Assembly (NCBI RefSeq): GCF_011947225.1 | Contig: NZ_JAATVW010000001.1 | Location: 62,001 to 126,000 of the forward strand | DNA from: Planosporangium flavigriseum | GTDB taxonomy: Bacteria > Actinomycetota > Actinomycetes > Mycobacteriales > Micromonosporaceae | Reading direction: 5' to 3' | DNA: 64,000 bases | Part shown: piece by piece, positions 33,960-42,650 of the stretch | How the letters are laid out: every line of letters begins with the position of its first letter | Position numbering within the stretch: position 1 is the first letter of the stretch | Position numbers and translations under genes: made by a program | Notes under the pieces: generated by a model | What the model was told of the DNA's origin: nothing | Databases searched by the model: none | Seen by the model: the letters and a program-made list of their open reading frames with translations, nothing else

Positions 33960-35420
33960 TCAGATCACCGTGGGGCTGAGGTAGACGGTCTTCGTGTTCG
34001 TGAAGAAGTCCTGGTTGGTGGAGCCGATGGAGAACGCCCCGGAGCCGGAGTCCTTCACGCCACCGAACGGCACATGCGGTTGACTGATCGTCCCGTGGTT
34101 CACGTGCACCATGCCGGCCTGCACCCCCTGGGTGTACCGCATGGCCACGTCCAGACGCTCGCTGAAGACGACGGATGCGAGGCCGTAGTCGCAGTCGTTC
34201 GCGATCGAGATGGCTTCATCCACATCGGAGACCCGGAGCACGCTGATGACGGGGCCGAAGATCTCCTCGCGCGCCACGACCATGTCCCGGGTGACCCGGT
34301 CGAGGACGGTGGGCTCGACGTACAGTCCGTCGGGCAGGCTGCGCCGCGCCGTCGTCCGTACCGCCCCCTCCTCGAGGCCGGTCTCGATGTACCCGCTCAC
34401 CCGCTCGAACTGGGCCTTGTTGATGAGGGGCCCGACCTGGGTGTCGGGGTCGACTCCCGGGCCCACCCGGTAGGACGAGTACAGGCCGCTCAGGAGCTCG
34501 ACGACGTCGTCAGCGATCTCGTCCTGCACCAGGACCCGGCTCACGGCGGTGCAGCGCTGGCCGGTGGCCTGGATCGCGGCTGTCGCGATGTGGTCCACCG
34601 CGCGGCGCAGGTCGGCGGCGCTGTGTACGTACGCGGCGTTCTTTCCGCCGAGCTCGAGCTGCACCTTGCCCAAACGCCGCGCCACCGTCTCGGCGACGGT
34701 GCGCCCGACGCCCGTGGACCCGGTGAACGAGACGCCGTTGACCCTTCGATCCGCGATGAGCCGGGAGCCGACGCTGCTCCCCCGTCCACACACGACGTTG
34801 AGGACGCCCTCGGGTACCCCGGCGTCGCGCAGCAGCGTGGCCAGGGCCAGCGCCGTCAACGGCGTCTCGAGGGCCGGCTTCAGCACCACCGTGTTCCCCG
34901 CGACCAGCGCCGGCGCAATCTTGCGGATGGGCGCGACCGCGGGGAAGTTCCAGGGGGTGATGGCGGCGACCACACCGAGTGGCTCGCGCAGCGTGTAGAC
35001 CAGCTGGCCGGCCACGCGGCTGGGGATGGTGTCGCCCAGGATCCGCGTCCCCTCCCCGGCCGTGTAGTCCAGCTCGCCCCGGGCGCGTCCCAGCTCCGCG
35101 TAGGACTCGCTCAGCGGCTTGCCCATCTCGCGGGTCATGAGGAGGGCGAGCTCGTCGGCGTTCTCCGCGATCAACTCGCGCCACCGGCTCAACAGGTCGC
35201 CTCGCTCGGGCGCCGGGCGAGCCGCCCACTCGGCCGCCGCTGCCGCGGCAGCCGCGACCGCCGCGTCGACGTCTTCGTCCGTCGAGTCGGGAACGGCACC
35301 GACGACGCGGTCCTCCGCTGCCGGGTCCCGGCAGAGCACCTCGTCCCCCTTGCTGGCGAGCCACGTGTTGCCGATGAAGTTGGCCAGTTCTTTTCGTTCG
35401 GTTACTTCCCGGACGCTCAT
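33960..35420 (-). CDS. NAD(P)-dependent aldehyde dehydrogenase
   Basis: 486 aa, full length. Catalytic Cys290 (ATGQRCTAVSR) and Glu256 (LELGGKN) are in place, with TPWNFP and GSTGVGR for nucleotide binding and FGGVKDSGSG near the end. The pattern resembles succinate-semialdehyde, vanillin or benzaldehyde dehydrogenases. It probably oxidises the aldehyde produced by the class III aminotransferase of the island. It starts 10 bp after the ABC ATPase stop. Confidence 0.92.
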   Translation of the reverse strand: MSVREVTERKELANFIGNTWLASKGDEVLCRDPAAEDRVVGAVPDSTDEDVDAAVAAAAAAAAEWAARPAPERGDLLSRWRELIAENADELALLMTREMGKPLSESYAELGRARGELDYTAGEGTRILGDTIPSRVAGQLVYTLREPLGVVAAITPWNFPAVAPIRKIAPALVAGNTVVLKPALETPLTALALATLLRDAGVPEGVLNVVCGRGSSVGSRLIADRRVNGVSFTGSTGVGRTVAETVARRLGKVQLELGGKNAAYVHSAADLRRAVDHIATAAIQATGQRCTAVSRVLVQDEIADDVVELLSGLYSSYRVGPGVDPDTQVGPLINKAQFERVSGYIETGLEEGAVRTTARRSLPDGLYVEPTVLDRVTRDMVVAREEIFGPVISVLRVSDVDEAISIANDCDYGLASVVFSERLDVAMRYTQGVQAGMVHVNHGTISQPHVPFGGVKDSGSGAFSIGSTNQDFFTNTKTVYLSPTVI

Positions 35421-35430
35421 ATTTCGCTCC

Positions 35431-36192
35431 TCACAAGATCCTGCTCAGGAAGGCACGGGTGCGCTCCTCCCGAGGTTGCGCCAGCACCTCTCGCGCCGGC
35501 CCCGACTCCACGATCTGACCCGCGTCCATGAAGACCACCCGGTCTGCCACGTCGCGCGCGAAGCTCAACTCGTGGGTGGCGATGATCATCGTCATCCCGT
35601 GCCGTGCGAGGGTGCGGATGACGTCGAGTACCTCGCCGACGAGCTCGGGGTCGAGCGCACTGGTCGGCTCGTCGAAGAGCATCACCTTGGGGAGCATGGC
35701 CAGCGCACGCGCGATGGCGACCCGCTGCTGCTGCCCGCCGGACATCTCGGCCGGGTAGGAGTTGTGGAACGCCGCCAGCCCGACCTGTGCGAGCAGTTTT
35801 TCCGCACGCCGAACGGCCTCCTCGCGGGACTCGCGGCGAGCGAGCCGGGGCGCCAGCGCGACGTTTTCGAGCGCCGTCTTGTGCGCGAACAGGTTGAAGC
35901 TCTGGAAGACCATGCCGATGTCGGTGCGCTGCTTGGACAGCTGCGCCGGGCGCATCGGCGTCAGTCCACTCTTCTTGCGGACCACGCCCACCAGCTCGCC
36001 GTTCACGGTGACGGTTCCGCCGTTCGGGCGCTCCAGGTGGTTGATGCAGCGCAGCAGCGTGCTCTTGCCCGATCCGGAGGGTCCGATCAGGCAGACGACC
36101 TCGCCGGCCTGGACGGTCAGATCCAGACCGTGCAGGACCTCCGTGTCGCCGAACCGCTTCCGGATCTTCTTCGCGATCACCATCTCGGTCAT
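35431..36192 (-). CDS. Polar amino-acid-type ABC transporter ATPase
   Basis: 253 aa from ATG 36192, overlapping the permease stop. Walker A GPSGSGKST, Q-loop VFQSFNLFAHKTALENV, signature MSGGQQQRVAIARAL, Walker B VMLFDEPTSALD and switch His (ATHELSFARD) are complete, as in GlnQ/HisP. It energises the importer with the adjacent permease and binding protein. Import of an amino acid, opine or related amine is likely from the family. Confidence 0.93.
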   Translation of the reverse strand: MTEMVIAKKIRKRFGDTEVLHGLDLTVQAGEVVCLIGPSGSGKSTLLRCINHLERPNGGTVTVNGELVGVVRKKSGLTPMRPAQLSKQRTDIGMVFQSFNLFAHKTALENVALAPRLARRESREEAVRRAEKLLAQVGLAAFHNSYPAEMSGGQQQRVAIARALAMLPKVMLFDEPTSALDPELVGEVLDVIRTLARHGMTMIIATHELSFARDVADRVVFMDAGQIVESGPAREVLAQPREERTRAFLSRIL

Positions 36193-37205
36193 CGATTTCC
36201 TCCCGACTCGCCGCCGAGCATCCGTTCGCCTTCGGGTGGGCCCTCCAGCTGGTACGCCGTCGCCCGATCCCCGGCTCGATCGCTCACCTTCGGATTGCGG
36301 AATCCCTTGCCGAAGTGCTTTTCGATGTAGTGCTGCACGATGCTCAGGATCGTCGTCAGGATGAGGTACCAGATGCTCGCGACGATCAGCATCGGAATCG
36401 TCTGGAAAGTACGCGCGTAAATCAGTTCGGCGGTGTAGAGCAACTCGGGAACGGCCAGGACGCTGACCATCGAGGAGTACTTCAACATACCGATGATCTC
36501 GTTGAAGCCCGGGGGAATGATCACGCGCATGGCCTGCGGCATGATCACCGTTCGCAGCGTCTGTGTCCGGCTCAGCCCGAGCGCGCTGGCCGCCTCCACC
36601 TGACCGTGGTGAATCGACAGGATCCCGGCGCGGACGACCTCCGAGAAGTAGGCGCCCGCATTGAGTCCGAGGCCGAGGATCGCCGCGGTGAAGGGCGTGA
36701 TCACCGAGTTCGAGTCCACACTGAAGAACGTCGGGCCCCCGAACGGCACCCCCACGCTGATGGACCGGTACAGCGCGCCCAGGTTGAACCAGAAGAGCAG
36801 CTGAACCAGCAGGGGCGTGCCCCGGAAGAACCAGACGAACGCGCGGCTGACGGCTGCCGGCAGGTAGGCGCCCGATAGGTTCATGACGGCCAGCAGCGCC
36901 CCCAACGCGTACCCCACGACGGCACTGATGGCCGTCAGTTCGAGAGTACGCGCCAGGCCCGTCAGGATCGGCCGGGAGAACATGTAGTCGCCGACGACGT
37001 CCCATTGGAAGTTACTGTTCCGGGCGACAGAGATAGCCATCTGAATGCCGATGAGGACGAGTACGGCGCTCACGGCCCAGTGGGCTGGCGTCTGTGCCCG
37101 AAGGAGCCTCCGGACTCGCCCAGGGGGCGTTATGACGTCGTCATCGTCGACCGGCGAGACACGTTCGGACCGATCAGCTTCGGGATTCGTCAGTTTTGGT
37201 TGCAT
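36189..37205 (-). CDS. Amino-acid ABC transporter permease
   Basis: 338 aa, His/Glu/Gln/Arg/opine family. After a 50-residue acidic and basic N-terminal tail come about six helices with LTGLARTLELTAISAVVGYALGALLAV and the EAA loop EAASALGLSRTQTLRTVIMPQAMR, which docks on the ATPase. The C-terminal 50-residue cytoplasmic tail is unusual in length. Only one permease gene is present, so it probably forms a homodimer. Confidence 0.92.
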   Translation of the reverse strand: MQPKLTNPEADRSERVSPVDDDDVITPPGRVRRLLRAQTPAHWAVSAVLVLIGIQMAISVARNSNFQWDVVGDYMFSRPILTGLARTLELTAISAVVGYALGALLAVMNLSGAYLPAAVSRAFVWFFRGTPLLVQLLFWFNLGALYRSISVGVPFGGPTFFSVDSNSVITPFTAAILGLGLNAGAYFSEVVRAGILSIHHGQVEAASALGLSRTQTLRTVIMPQAMRVIIPPGFNEIIGMLKYSSMVSVLAVPELLYTAELIYARTFQTIPMLIVASIWYLILTTILSIVQHYIEKHFGKGFRNPKVSDRAGDRATAYQLEGPPEGERMLGGESGGNR

Positions 37206-37305
37206 CGGACAGCTGCCCCTTCGCGGCTAGAGACGATCCAGATTGAGCGGCCGGTGCTCCACGGACCTCCCTGGAGCACCGGCTCGCACCCGGCGAATAT
37301 CGCCC

Positions 37306-38238
37306 CTAGGGTTTGATCTTTCCGGCGTTGATCGTGGCTGCCGGGATGGCCGCGTCGGCGATGCCCCACTTCTCGAGGATCTTCTTGTACTCGCCGCTGT
37401 CGATCAGGCTCTGCAGCGCGGCGTGCAGCGCCTTGGCGAGCTCGAGATTGTCCTTGGCCACCTGGATGCCGATGGGGAGCTGGAGGTACTTGGGCCCGAC
37501 GATCTCGATCTTCTGGCCCTCCTTGACCCGGTACGTCTGCCCGAACGTGCTGTCCAGCGTCGCGTCCACCCGGCCAGAGGTCAGCGCGAGGGCCGACTGG
37601 TCGGCGCTCTTGAAGGCGCTCCAGTCGATCTTCGGCTTGCCCGCCTTCACGCACTCGGCGGACGCCGTATCCAGCAGATCCTGGACGACCGGCGACCCCG
37701 CCAGCGCTCCGACCCTCTTGCCACAGGCGGTGTCGAGTCCCTGGATGTTCGCGGGGTTGCCGGGGATGACGGTCAGCCTGGACGACTGGAACGCGTAGTC
37801 CACGAGGGTGACGACGGCCTGGTTCTTGTCGGTGTCCGTGGTGCCGCCGAGTGCCATCGGCACCCGAGCGCTCTGAAGTTCAGGGATCAAGGAGGCGAAG
37901 GACGTGTCCTTGTAGTTGAACTTGGTGCCGAGGGCCCCCGCTATCGCGTTCAGGAGGTCGACGTGGAAGCCGATGATCTTGCGGTCCTTGTCCATGTAGC
38001 TCATCGGCGGGTAGTCGGTGACGATAGCCACGTCGATGCTGTCTTTGCCGCGGAGGTCGGCCGGCAGCTTGGAGTTGAGGGCGCCGCCACCCGCCGACGA
38101 TCCGGCGGACGCGGTGTCCGACGAACCACCGGAGTTGCTCTCCGTCGATGAGGCGCAGGCGCTCGCCAGAGCGGCCGTGACGGCTAAGAAGGCTGCGCAG
38201 AAGATTGCCCGACGAGGTCGGGTTGCGGAAGTGGTCAC
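37306..38238 (-). CDS. Amino-acid-type ABC transporter solute-binding lipoprotein
   Basis: 310 aa from GTG 38238 (AAGGAG five bases upstream). A basic start, a hydrophobic run and ALASACASS form a loose lipobox, followed by a Ser/Gly-rich linker. The SBP_bac_3 domain shows VAIVTDYPPMSYMDKDRKIIGFHVDLLNAIAGALG and the hinge/lobe motifs ending YKKILEKWGI. It should capture the substrate of the island outside the membrane. The 175-bp gap before it may hold an internal promoter. Confidence 0.9.
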   Translation of the reverse strand: MTTSATRPRRAIFCAAFLAVTAALASACASSTESNSGGSSDTASAGSSAGGGALNSKLPADLRGKDSIDVAIVTDYPPMSYMDKDRKIIGFHVDLLNAIAGALGTKFNYKDTSFASLIPELQSARVPMALGGTTDTDKNQAVVTLVDYAFQSSRLTVIPGNPANIQGLDTACGKRVGALAGSPVVQDLLDTASAECVKAGKPKIDWSAFKSADQSALALTSGRVDATLDSTFGQTYRVKEGQKIEIVGPKYLQLPIGIQVAKDNLELAKALHAALQSLIDSGEYKKILEKWGIADAAIPAATINAGKIKP

Positions 38239-38413
38239 ATGAACTCCTTGACGAAGAGTGCGTTGGCGATGGGACGTAAGCGGTTCTCCACCTGGTCTCG
38301 TCATTGCTTGCGGGAGAACGCGAGGCGCCAGCGCGGCGCCAGCTATTCGGGGTAAGCGGCCAACGACGTTCCCGCGCCGCTCAAGCGACGGCTCCGTCAG
38401 GCCCGGGGGATCG

Positions 38414-40024
38414 TCAGGTCCGCGCTAGTTCGTCATTCCAGAGTTCACCTCCGTCCGCCCTTCCCCCGACAACGGTGAGAACGCTGGTCACGCTCTCCAG
38501 TTCGGACTCTCTAACCGAGAACGGGTCCTTGTTCAGGACGGCGAGGTCCGCGAGCTTGCCCGGCACGAGGGATCCACGGTCGTGCTCGAGGAAGGTGGCC
38601 ACCGCGGCGTCGACGGTGAAGGAACGCAGCGCCTCGGCGACGCTTATCCGCTGGCCCGCGTCGATCTCCGTGCCGTGCTGGTTCCTTCGCTCGACCATCC
38701 GCTGCATCGTGAACCAGGGATTGCACGCCCGTGGCTGAGCGCCTGCCGTATCCGAGTTGCCGGGCGGCCGGGTGCCCGCCTCCAGCAATGTGCGCAGCCC
38801 GTACTTCTGGACGCCCGGCGGGATCCGCCGGTCCGGGTCGTCCGGCTCGGCGTACAGGAAACTGGGGTTCGGCGCGGGAATGCCGCCGCACCGCACCAGC
38901 CGCTGGAGGCTTCGCGCGTCGTAGATCTCGTTGCCGAAGTGCTCGATCCTGGTGCGGTGGTCGACCCCGGGGTTCGCCCGGACGGCCTGCTCGATCGCAC
39001 TGATCGTCATCTCCTGGGCGAGATCGCCGATGGCGTGCACCCACACCTGGGTGCCGGCGGCCACGGCCGCCGTAATCTCGCGCGCGAGCCCCTGCGGCGT
39101 TCTCGTCGGCAGGCCCCACTGGTCGCCCCGCGAGCCCAGGCCCGTCGAGCGGAAGGCGCCGTCCCGTCCGCCGTCGACGAAGATCTTGATGGCGGACAGC
39201 CGGAGCATCGGGCCGCCGAACCCCGTACGCAGCCCCGTGCGTACGAACTCGGGCGTCCGGATGAGCGGCTGGTGCCCTGGCTCGGCGGTGAACGCCAGGC
39301 CGATGCGGGGCAGCACCGCGGGAGAGCCGGCAAGCCGGGTGTAGGCGCCGACCCCTGCCGCACTGGCGGCGATGTCGTGGATCGTCGTCACGCCGTGCTG
39401 GAGGAACAGCTCCCGCGCCGTCTCGGCGATCTCGTCCGCGAGGGCGTCCCCCATGGGCGAGGGCCAGTTCAGCAGATCCCAGCCCTCTTCGATCAGTCCG
39501 GTCGGATGACCGCCCGCACCGTGGTGGATCCGCACGCCCGGTGGCGCCACCGTCGTCCGGTCGATGCCGGCGAGCTCCAGGGCGCACGAGTTCAACTGGA
39601 ACTTGTGCATCGTCCACCGGACGGCGACCGGGTTGTCCGGCGCGGTCTTGTCGAGCTCAGCCCGGTCCGGGAAGTCCTGACCGAAAGTGCCCTGCATGAC
39701 GATCCACGTGCCGGGCGCGGAGCCGGCCACCTTTTCCCGTACCTGGCCGAGGACCTCGGCGCGGGAGAGACCGCGTACGTCCGTCCAGCGGTGCCTGGCG
39801 TACGCGGCCAACTCCAGATGGGTGTGCGCGTCGATCAGGCCGGGCACGACGGTGCGCCCACCGAGGTCGATGACCCTCGTGTCGTCGTGGGCGGTGCGCA
39901 GCAGGTCGCCGTCACTGCCGACGGCCAGAATCCGGTCTCCACGGATGGCGATCGCCGAGGCGGCAGGGGTGTCGTCTGCCATCGTGACGATCCGACCGTT
40001 CCGCAGCACCACGTCGGCGCGCAT
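38414..40024 (-). CDS. YtcJ-like amidohydrolase
   Basis: 536 aa from ATG 40024, sharing its first base with the monooxygenase stop (TGATG). The metal site is VVPGLIDAHTHLELAAY; VWVHAIGDLAQEMTI, RIEHFGNEI and a late GSLVPGKLADLAVLNKDPF complete the amidohydrolase_3 pattern. These enzymes hydrolyse amides, carbamates or cyclic ureides with bound metal. No signal peptide is present. It may release an amine for the aminotransferase. Confidence 0.88.
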   Translation of the reverse strand: MRADVVLRNGRIVTMADDTPAASAIAIRGDRILAVGSDGDLLRTAHDDTRVIDLGGRTVVPGLIDAHTHLELAAYARHRWTDVRGLSRAEVLGQVREKVAGSAPGTWIVMQGTFGQDFPDRAELDKTAPDNPVAVRWTMHKFQLNSCALELAGIDRTTVAPPGVRIHHGAGGHPTGLIEEGWDLLNWPSPMGDALADEIAETARELFLQHGVTTIHDIAASAAGVGAYTRLAGSPAVLPRIGLAFTAEPGHQPLIRTPEFVRTGLRTGFGGPMLRLSAIKIFVDGGRDGAFRSTGLGSRGDQWGLPTRTPQGLAREITAAVAAGTQVWVHAIGDLAQEMTISAIEQAVRANPGVDHRTRIEHFGNEIYDARSLQRLVRCGGIPAPNPSFLYAEPDDPDRRIPPGVQKYGLRTLLEAGTRPPGNSDTAGAQPRACNPWFTMQRMVERRNQHGTEIDAGQRISVAEALRSFTVDAAVATFLEHDRGSLVPGKLADLAVLNKDPFSVRESELESVTSVLTVVGGRADGGELWNDELART

Positions 40025-41175
40025 CAGTCGGTTTCTGGGCCCGTGATCGCGTTCGACCGGGGAGCGGGAGCGTACGTGCCGCCCCGCCACCAGAACTCCC
40101 AGGCCTGGGAGGTCACCGGAACGACCGAGAGAAAGTGGAAAAACTTCGCGCGCGCGCCGAGCAGCGGCGCCGGCCAGTAGTAGCCGGTGTGGCTGTACAG
40201 CGTGGTGAGCTTCTGGACCCGGTCGGCAGCCGGCCGCACCCGCCTTTCCCAGTCGAGCAGCGCGCTGGGCACGTCCCGGGATTCGGCGACCGTCCGCGCC
40301 AGCTCCCACGCCGCGACCATGGCGAGCCCGGCGCCCTGGCCGAGGTTCGGCGGCTGGGCGTGCGCGGCATCGCCGATCATCGCCACGCGCCCGTCAACCC
40401 AACGCTTGCACACGACGTGCTCGTGCACGTGGTGGACCCCGGCATCGTCGGTGATGCGGTCGAACACGTGCCCCAGCTGGGGGAAGAACGTGCTCCAGTA
40501 CTCGGTGTCGACCGGCAGCCGGCGGAGTTGGCGGTCCTGCTCAGGGCCGATCATGAAGACGTACGTTTGGTCAGGCGAGCAGGGGGCGACGCCGATCCGC
40601 TTGTTACCGGCCCAGTACTCGGTCCCCATCGGCTCTTCCTGCCGGGGGATCAGCAGGCGCGTCGCCCCGTCCTCCATGGTCCGGTAGGACTTGGTCAGGC
40701 CGAGCGACTCCCGCACCCTCGACCGCACACCGTCCGCGCCGATGACAAGGTCGGCGCGCACTTGGGAACCATCGGCGAAGACCAGGACGCCCTCGGGCTT
40801 CGCCGCGACCACCATCTTGTCGGTGACCAGTTCGACGCCGGCGTCGACCGCCGCCTCCCGCAGACTGTTGTGCAGTTCCCGACGGAGAACCGTGATCATT
40901 CTTTCCTCGGTGAACCGCCGGTTGACGATGACTTCCCCGCGCTCGTCAACGATGCGGGCCGCCTTCAGGGGGACGCCGTTCGCGATCACCTTGTCCAGGA
41001 CACCCAACTGCTCCAGGACGGGGAGGCTGTTCTCCTTGAGGTAGATGCCCGCACCGAACTCGCGCGGATCCTTGCTCCGCTCGAACACGGTCACCTTCAC
41101 CCCGCGACGTGCCAGGGCCAAGCCCGCGGTGAGCCCGGCTATACCGGCACCAGCCACTACCGCCTCAGTCGTCAT
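40024..41175 (-). CDS. FAD-dependent monooxygenase (aromatic hydroxylase-like)
   Basis: 383 aa from ATG 41175 (GGGAG upstream). The three group A flavin motifs are present: VVAGAGIAGLTAGLALARRG, LVIGADGVRSRVRESLG (DG motif) and GRVAMIGDAAHAQPPNLGQGAGLAM (GD motif). It resembles salicylate and 3-hydroxybenzoate hydroxylases using NAD(P)H and O2. This is the main hint that the island's substrate has an aromatic or heteroaromatic ring. It overlaps the amidohydrolase start by one base. Confidence 0.9.
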   Translation of the reverse strand: MTTEAVVAGAGIAGLTAGLALARRGVKVTVFERSKDPREFGAGIYLKENSLPVLEQLGVLDKVIANGVPLKAARIVDERGEVIVNRRFTEERMITVLRRELHNSLREAAVDAGVELVTDKMVVAAKPEGVLVFADGSQVRADLVIGADGVRSRVRESLGLTKSYRTMEDGATRLLIPRQEEPMGTEYWAGNKRIGVAPCSPDQTYVFMIGPEQDRQLRRLPVDTEYWSTFFPQLGHVFDRITDDAGVHHVHEHVVCKRWVDGRVAMIGDAAHAQPPNLGQGAGLAMVAAWELARTVAESRDVPSALLDWERRVRPAADRVQKLTTLYSHTGYYWPAPLLGARAKFFHFLSVVPVTSQAWEFWWRGGTYAPAPRSNAITGPETD

Positions 41176-41242
41176 TGCGCTCCCACTCCTGCCGTCCACT
41201 GTGCTTACTTGGTTTGATCGGGCCCACTACCGTCATCACGCG

Positions 41243-42532
41243 TCACGGGACCGTGACTTCATCCAGAGCGTCTGCGATGACCTCCGTGATGTGGGCGAAG
41301 TATTCGGAACTGATCGTCAGAGGTGGCGAAATCGCCAGCGAGGTGATCAGCGGTCGGATCAGGACGCCGCGCCGGCGGGCCGCGAGGTGCAGCTTCCCCA
41401 GCACGCCCGGGTCCCTGGCCAGCACGTCCGGATGAATCTCGACCGCGGACAGGACGCCGATTCCTCCCCGGACCTCGGTGACCGCGTCGTGCCCGGTTAG
41501 TTCGAGCAGCGCCGTGTGCAGTTCGGTCTCGAGTTTCAGGGCCCGGTCAAGGAGGTTCTCGGCCTCCATGATGTCGAGGTTCGCCATCGCCGCGGCGGCA
41601 CATGTCGCGTGGCCCGCGTACGTCTGTCCGTGCCGGAAGGGGCGCCCCGGCTCGTCCCAGAACGGCGCGGCCACGTCGCCCGACGCGACCACCCCGCCGA
41701 GCGGCAGGTATCCGCTGGTGACGCCCTTGGCAAAAGTGATCATGTCGGGGCGCAGGCCCCAGCGCTCAACCCCGTACCAGGTTCCGAGCCGGCCGAAGCC
41801 GCAGATCACGGCGTCCGCGACGAACAGCACCCCGTACTGCTCGCAGATGCCGGCCACGGCCTCCAGGTAGCCCGGTGCGGGCGGCACGACCCCGCCGGCC
41901 CCGATCACCGGTTCGGCGATGAACGCGGCCACCCGGTCCGCCCCCAGCCGCTCGATCTCCGCGCGGAGCGCCGCCGCGTCGTTGTTGGCCACCCGACTGG
42001 CCGTCGGGAAGACTCCGTCGAAGCCGTTGCGGTTGGCGTCAATTCCCCCGAGCCCGGTGCCGATTCCATGCATACCGTGGTACGAGCCAACCCGGCTGAT
42101 GACGTGAGTGCGCTCCGGCCGTCCCTGATGCCGCCAGTACGTCAGGGCGATCTTCACCGCGGTGTCGACCGAGTCACCGCCGCCCGAGGTGAGAAACACC
42201 TTGGCGTCAGCCATCGGCGCGTACCCCGCCAGCCGGTGCGCGAGCTCTCTCGCCGGGGTGTTCGAGTAGTCCCCGAATACCGAGTAGGCTTCGAGCCGCG
42301 TCAGCTGAGCCGCGACAGCCTCGGCGATTTCCCGCCGCCCATGTCCGATGTTGCAGTACCAGAGTGATGCGGTCGCATCGAGGTATCGCCGGCCTTCGGT
42401 GTCGTATACCCAGACGTCGTCAGCACGGTCCACGATGAACTCGTCGCGGCGCACCGCGTGCATGTCGGCGAAGGGATGCCAGAGCGCGGTGTCGCCCTGA
42501 GCGCCCTTCGTTTGACCATCGGGTAGCCGCAC
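41243..42532 (-). CDS. Class III (omega-type) aminotransferase
   Basis: 429 aa from GTG 42532, which has a strong AAGGAGG five bases upstream; an in-frame ATG at 42595 would add 21 residues. PLP motifs are FLTSGGGDSVDTAVKIAL, SRVGSYHGMHGIGTG, FVADAVICGFGRLG and Lys in MITFAKGVTSGYLPLGG. Such enzymes convert terminal amines to aldehydes with pyruvate or 2-oxoglutarate. It is the first enzyme gene after the PucR regulator and probably starts the long transcript. Confidence 0.92.
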   Translation of the reverse strand: MRLPDGQTKGAQGDTALWHPFADMHAVRRDEFIVDRADDVWVYDTEGRRYLDATASLWYCNIGHGRREIAEAVAAQLTRLEAYSVFGDYSNTPARELAHRLAGYAPMADAKVFLTSGGGDSVDTAVKIALTYWRHQGRPERTHVISRVGSYHGMHGIGTGLGGIDANRNGFDGVFPTASRVANNDAAALRAEIERLGADRVAAFIAEPVIGAGGVVPPAPGYLEAVAGICEQYGVLFVADAVICGFGRLGTWYGVERWGLRPDMITFAKGVTSGYLPLGGVVASGDVAAPFWDEPGRPFRHGQTYAGHATCAAAAMANLDIMEAENLLDRALKLETELHTALLELTGHDAVTEVRGGIGVLSAVEIHPDVLARDPGVLGKLHLAARRRGVLIRPLITSLAISPPLTISSEYFAHITEVIADALDEVTVP

Positions 42533-42650
42533 TACTTCCTCCTTGGTGCCGTTTTCTGAGTGGCCACCAGTTTGCGCGAGCACCAAGGAATCCATATTTG
42601 GAGATTGTCAAAAGAGTCGCGGCCGCGATCGTGCGATGCGAGAAGCTGAC

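Noticed and set aside
42583-42611. TTGACA promoter before the aminotransferase
   Set aside because: The -35 is good, but at 16-18 bp spacing no acceptable -10 box is found.
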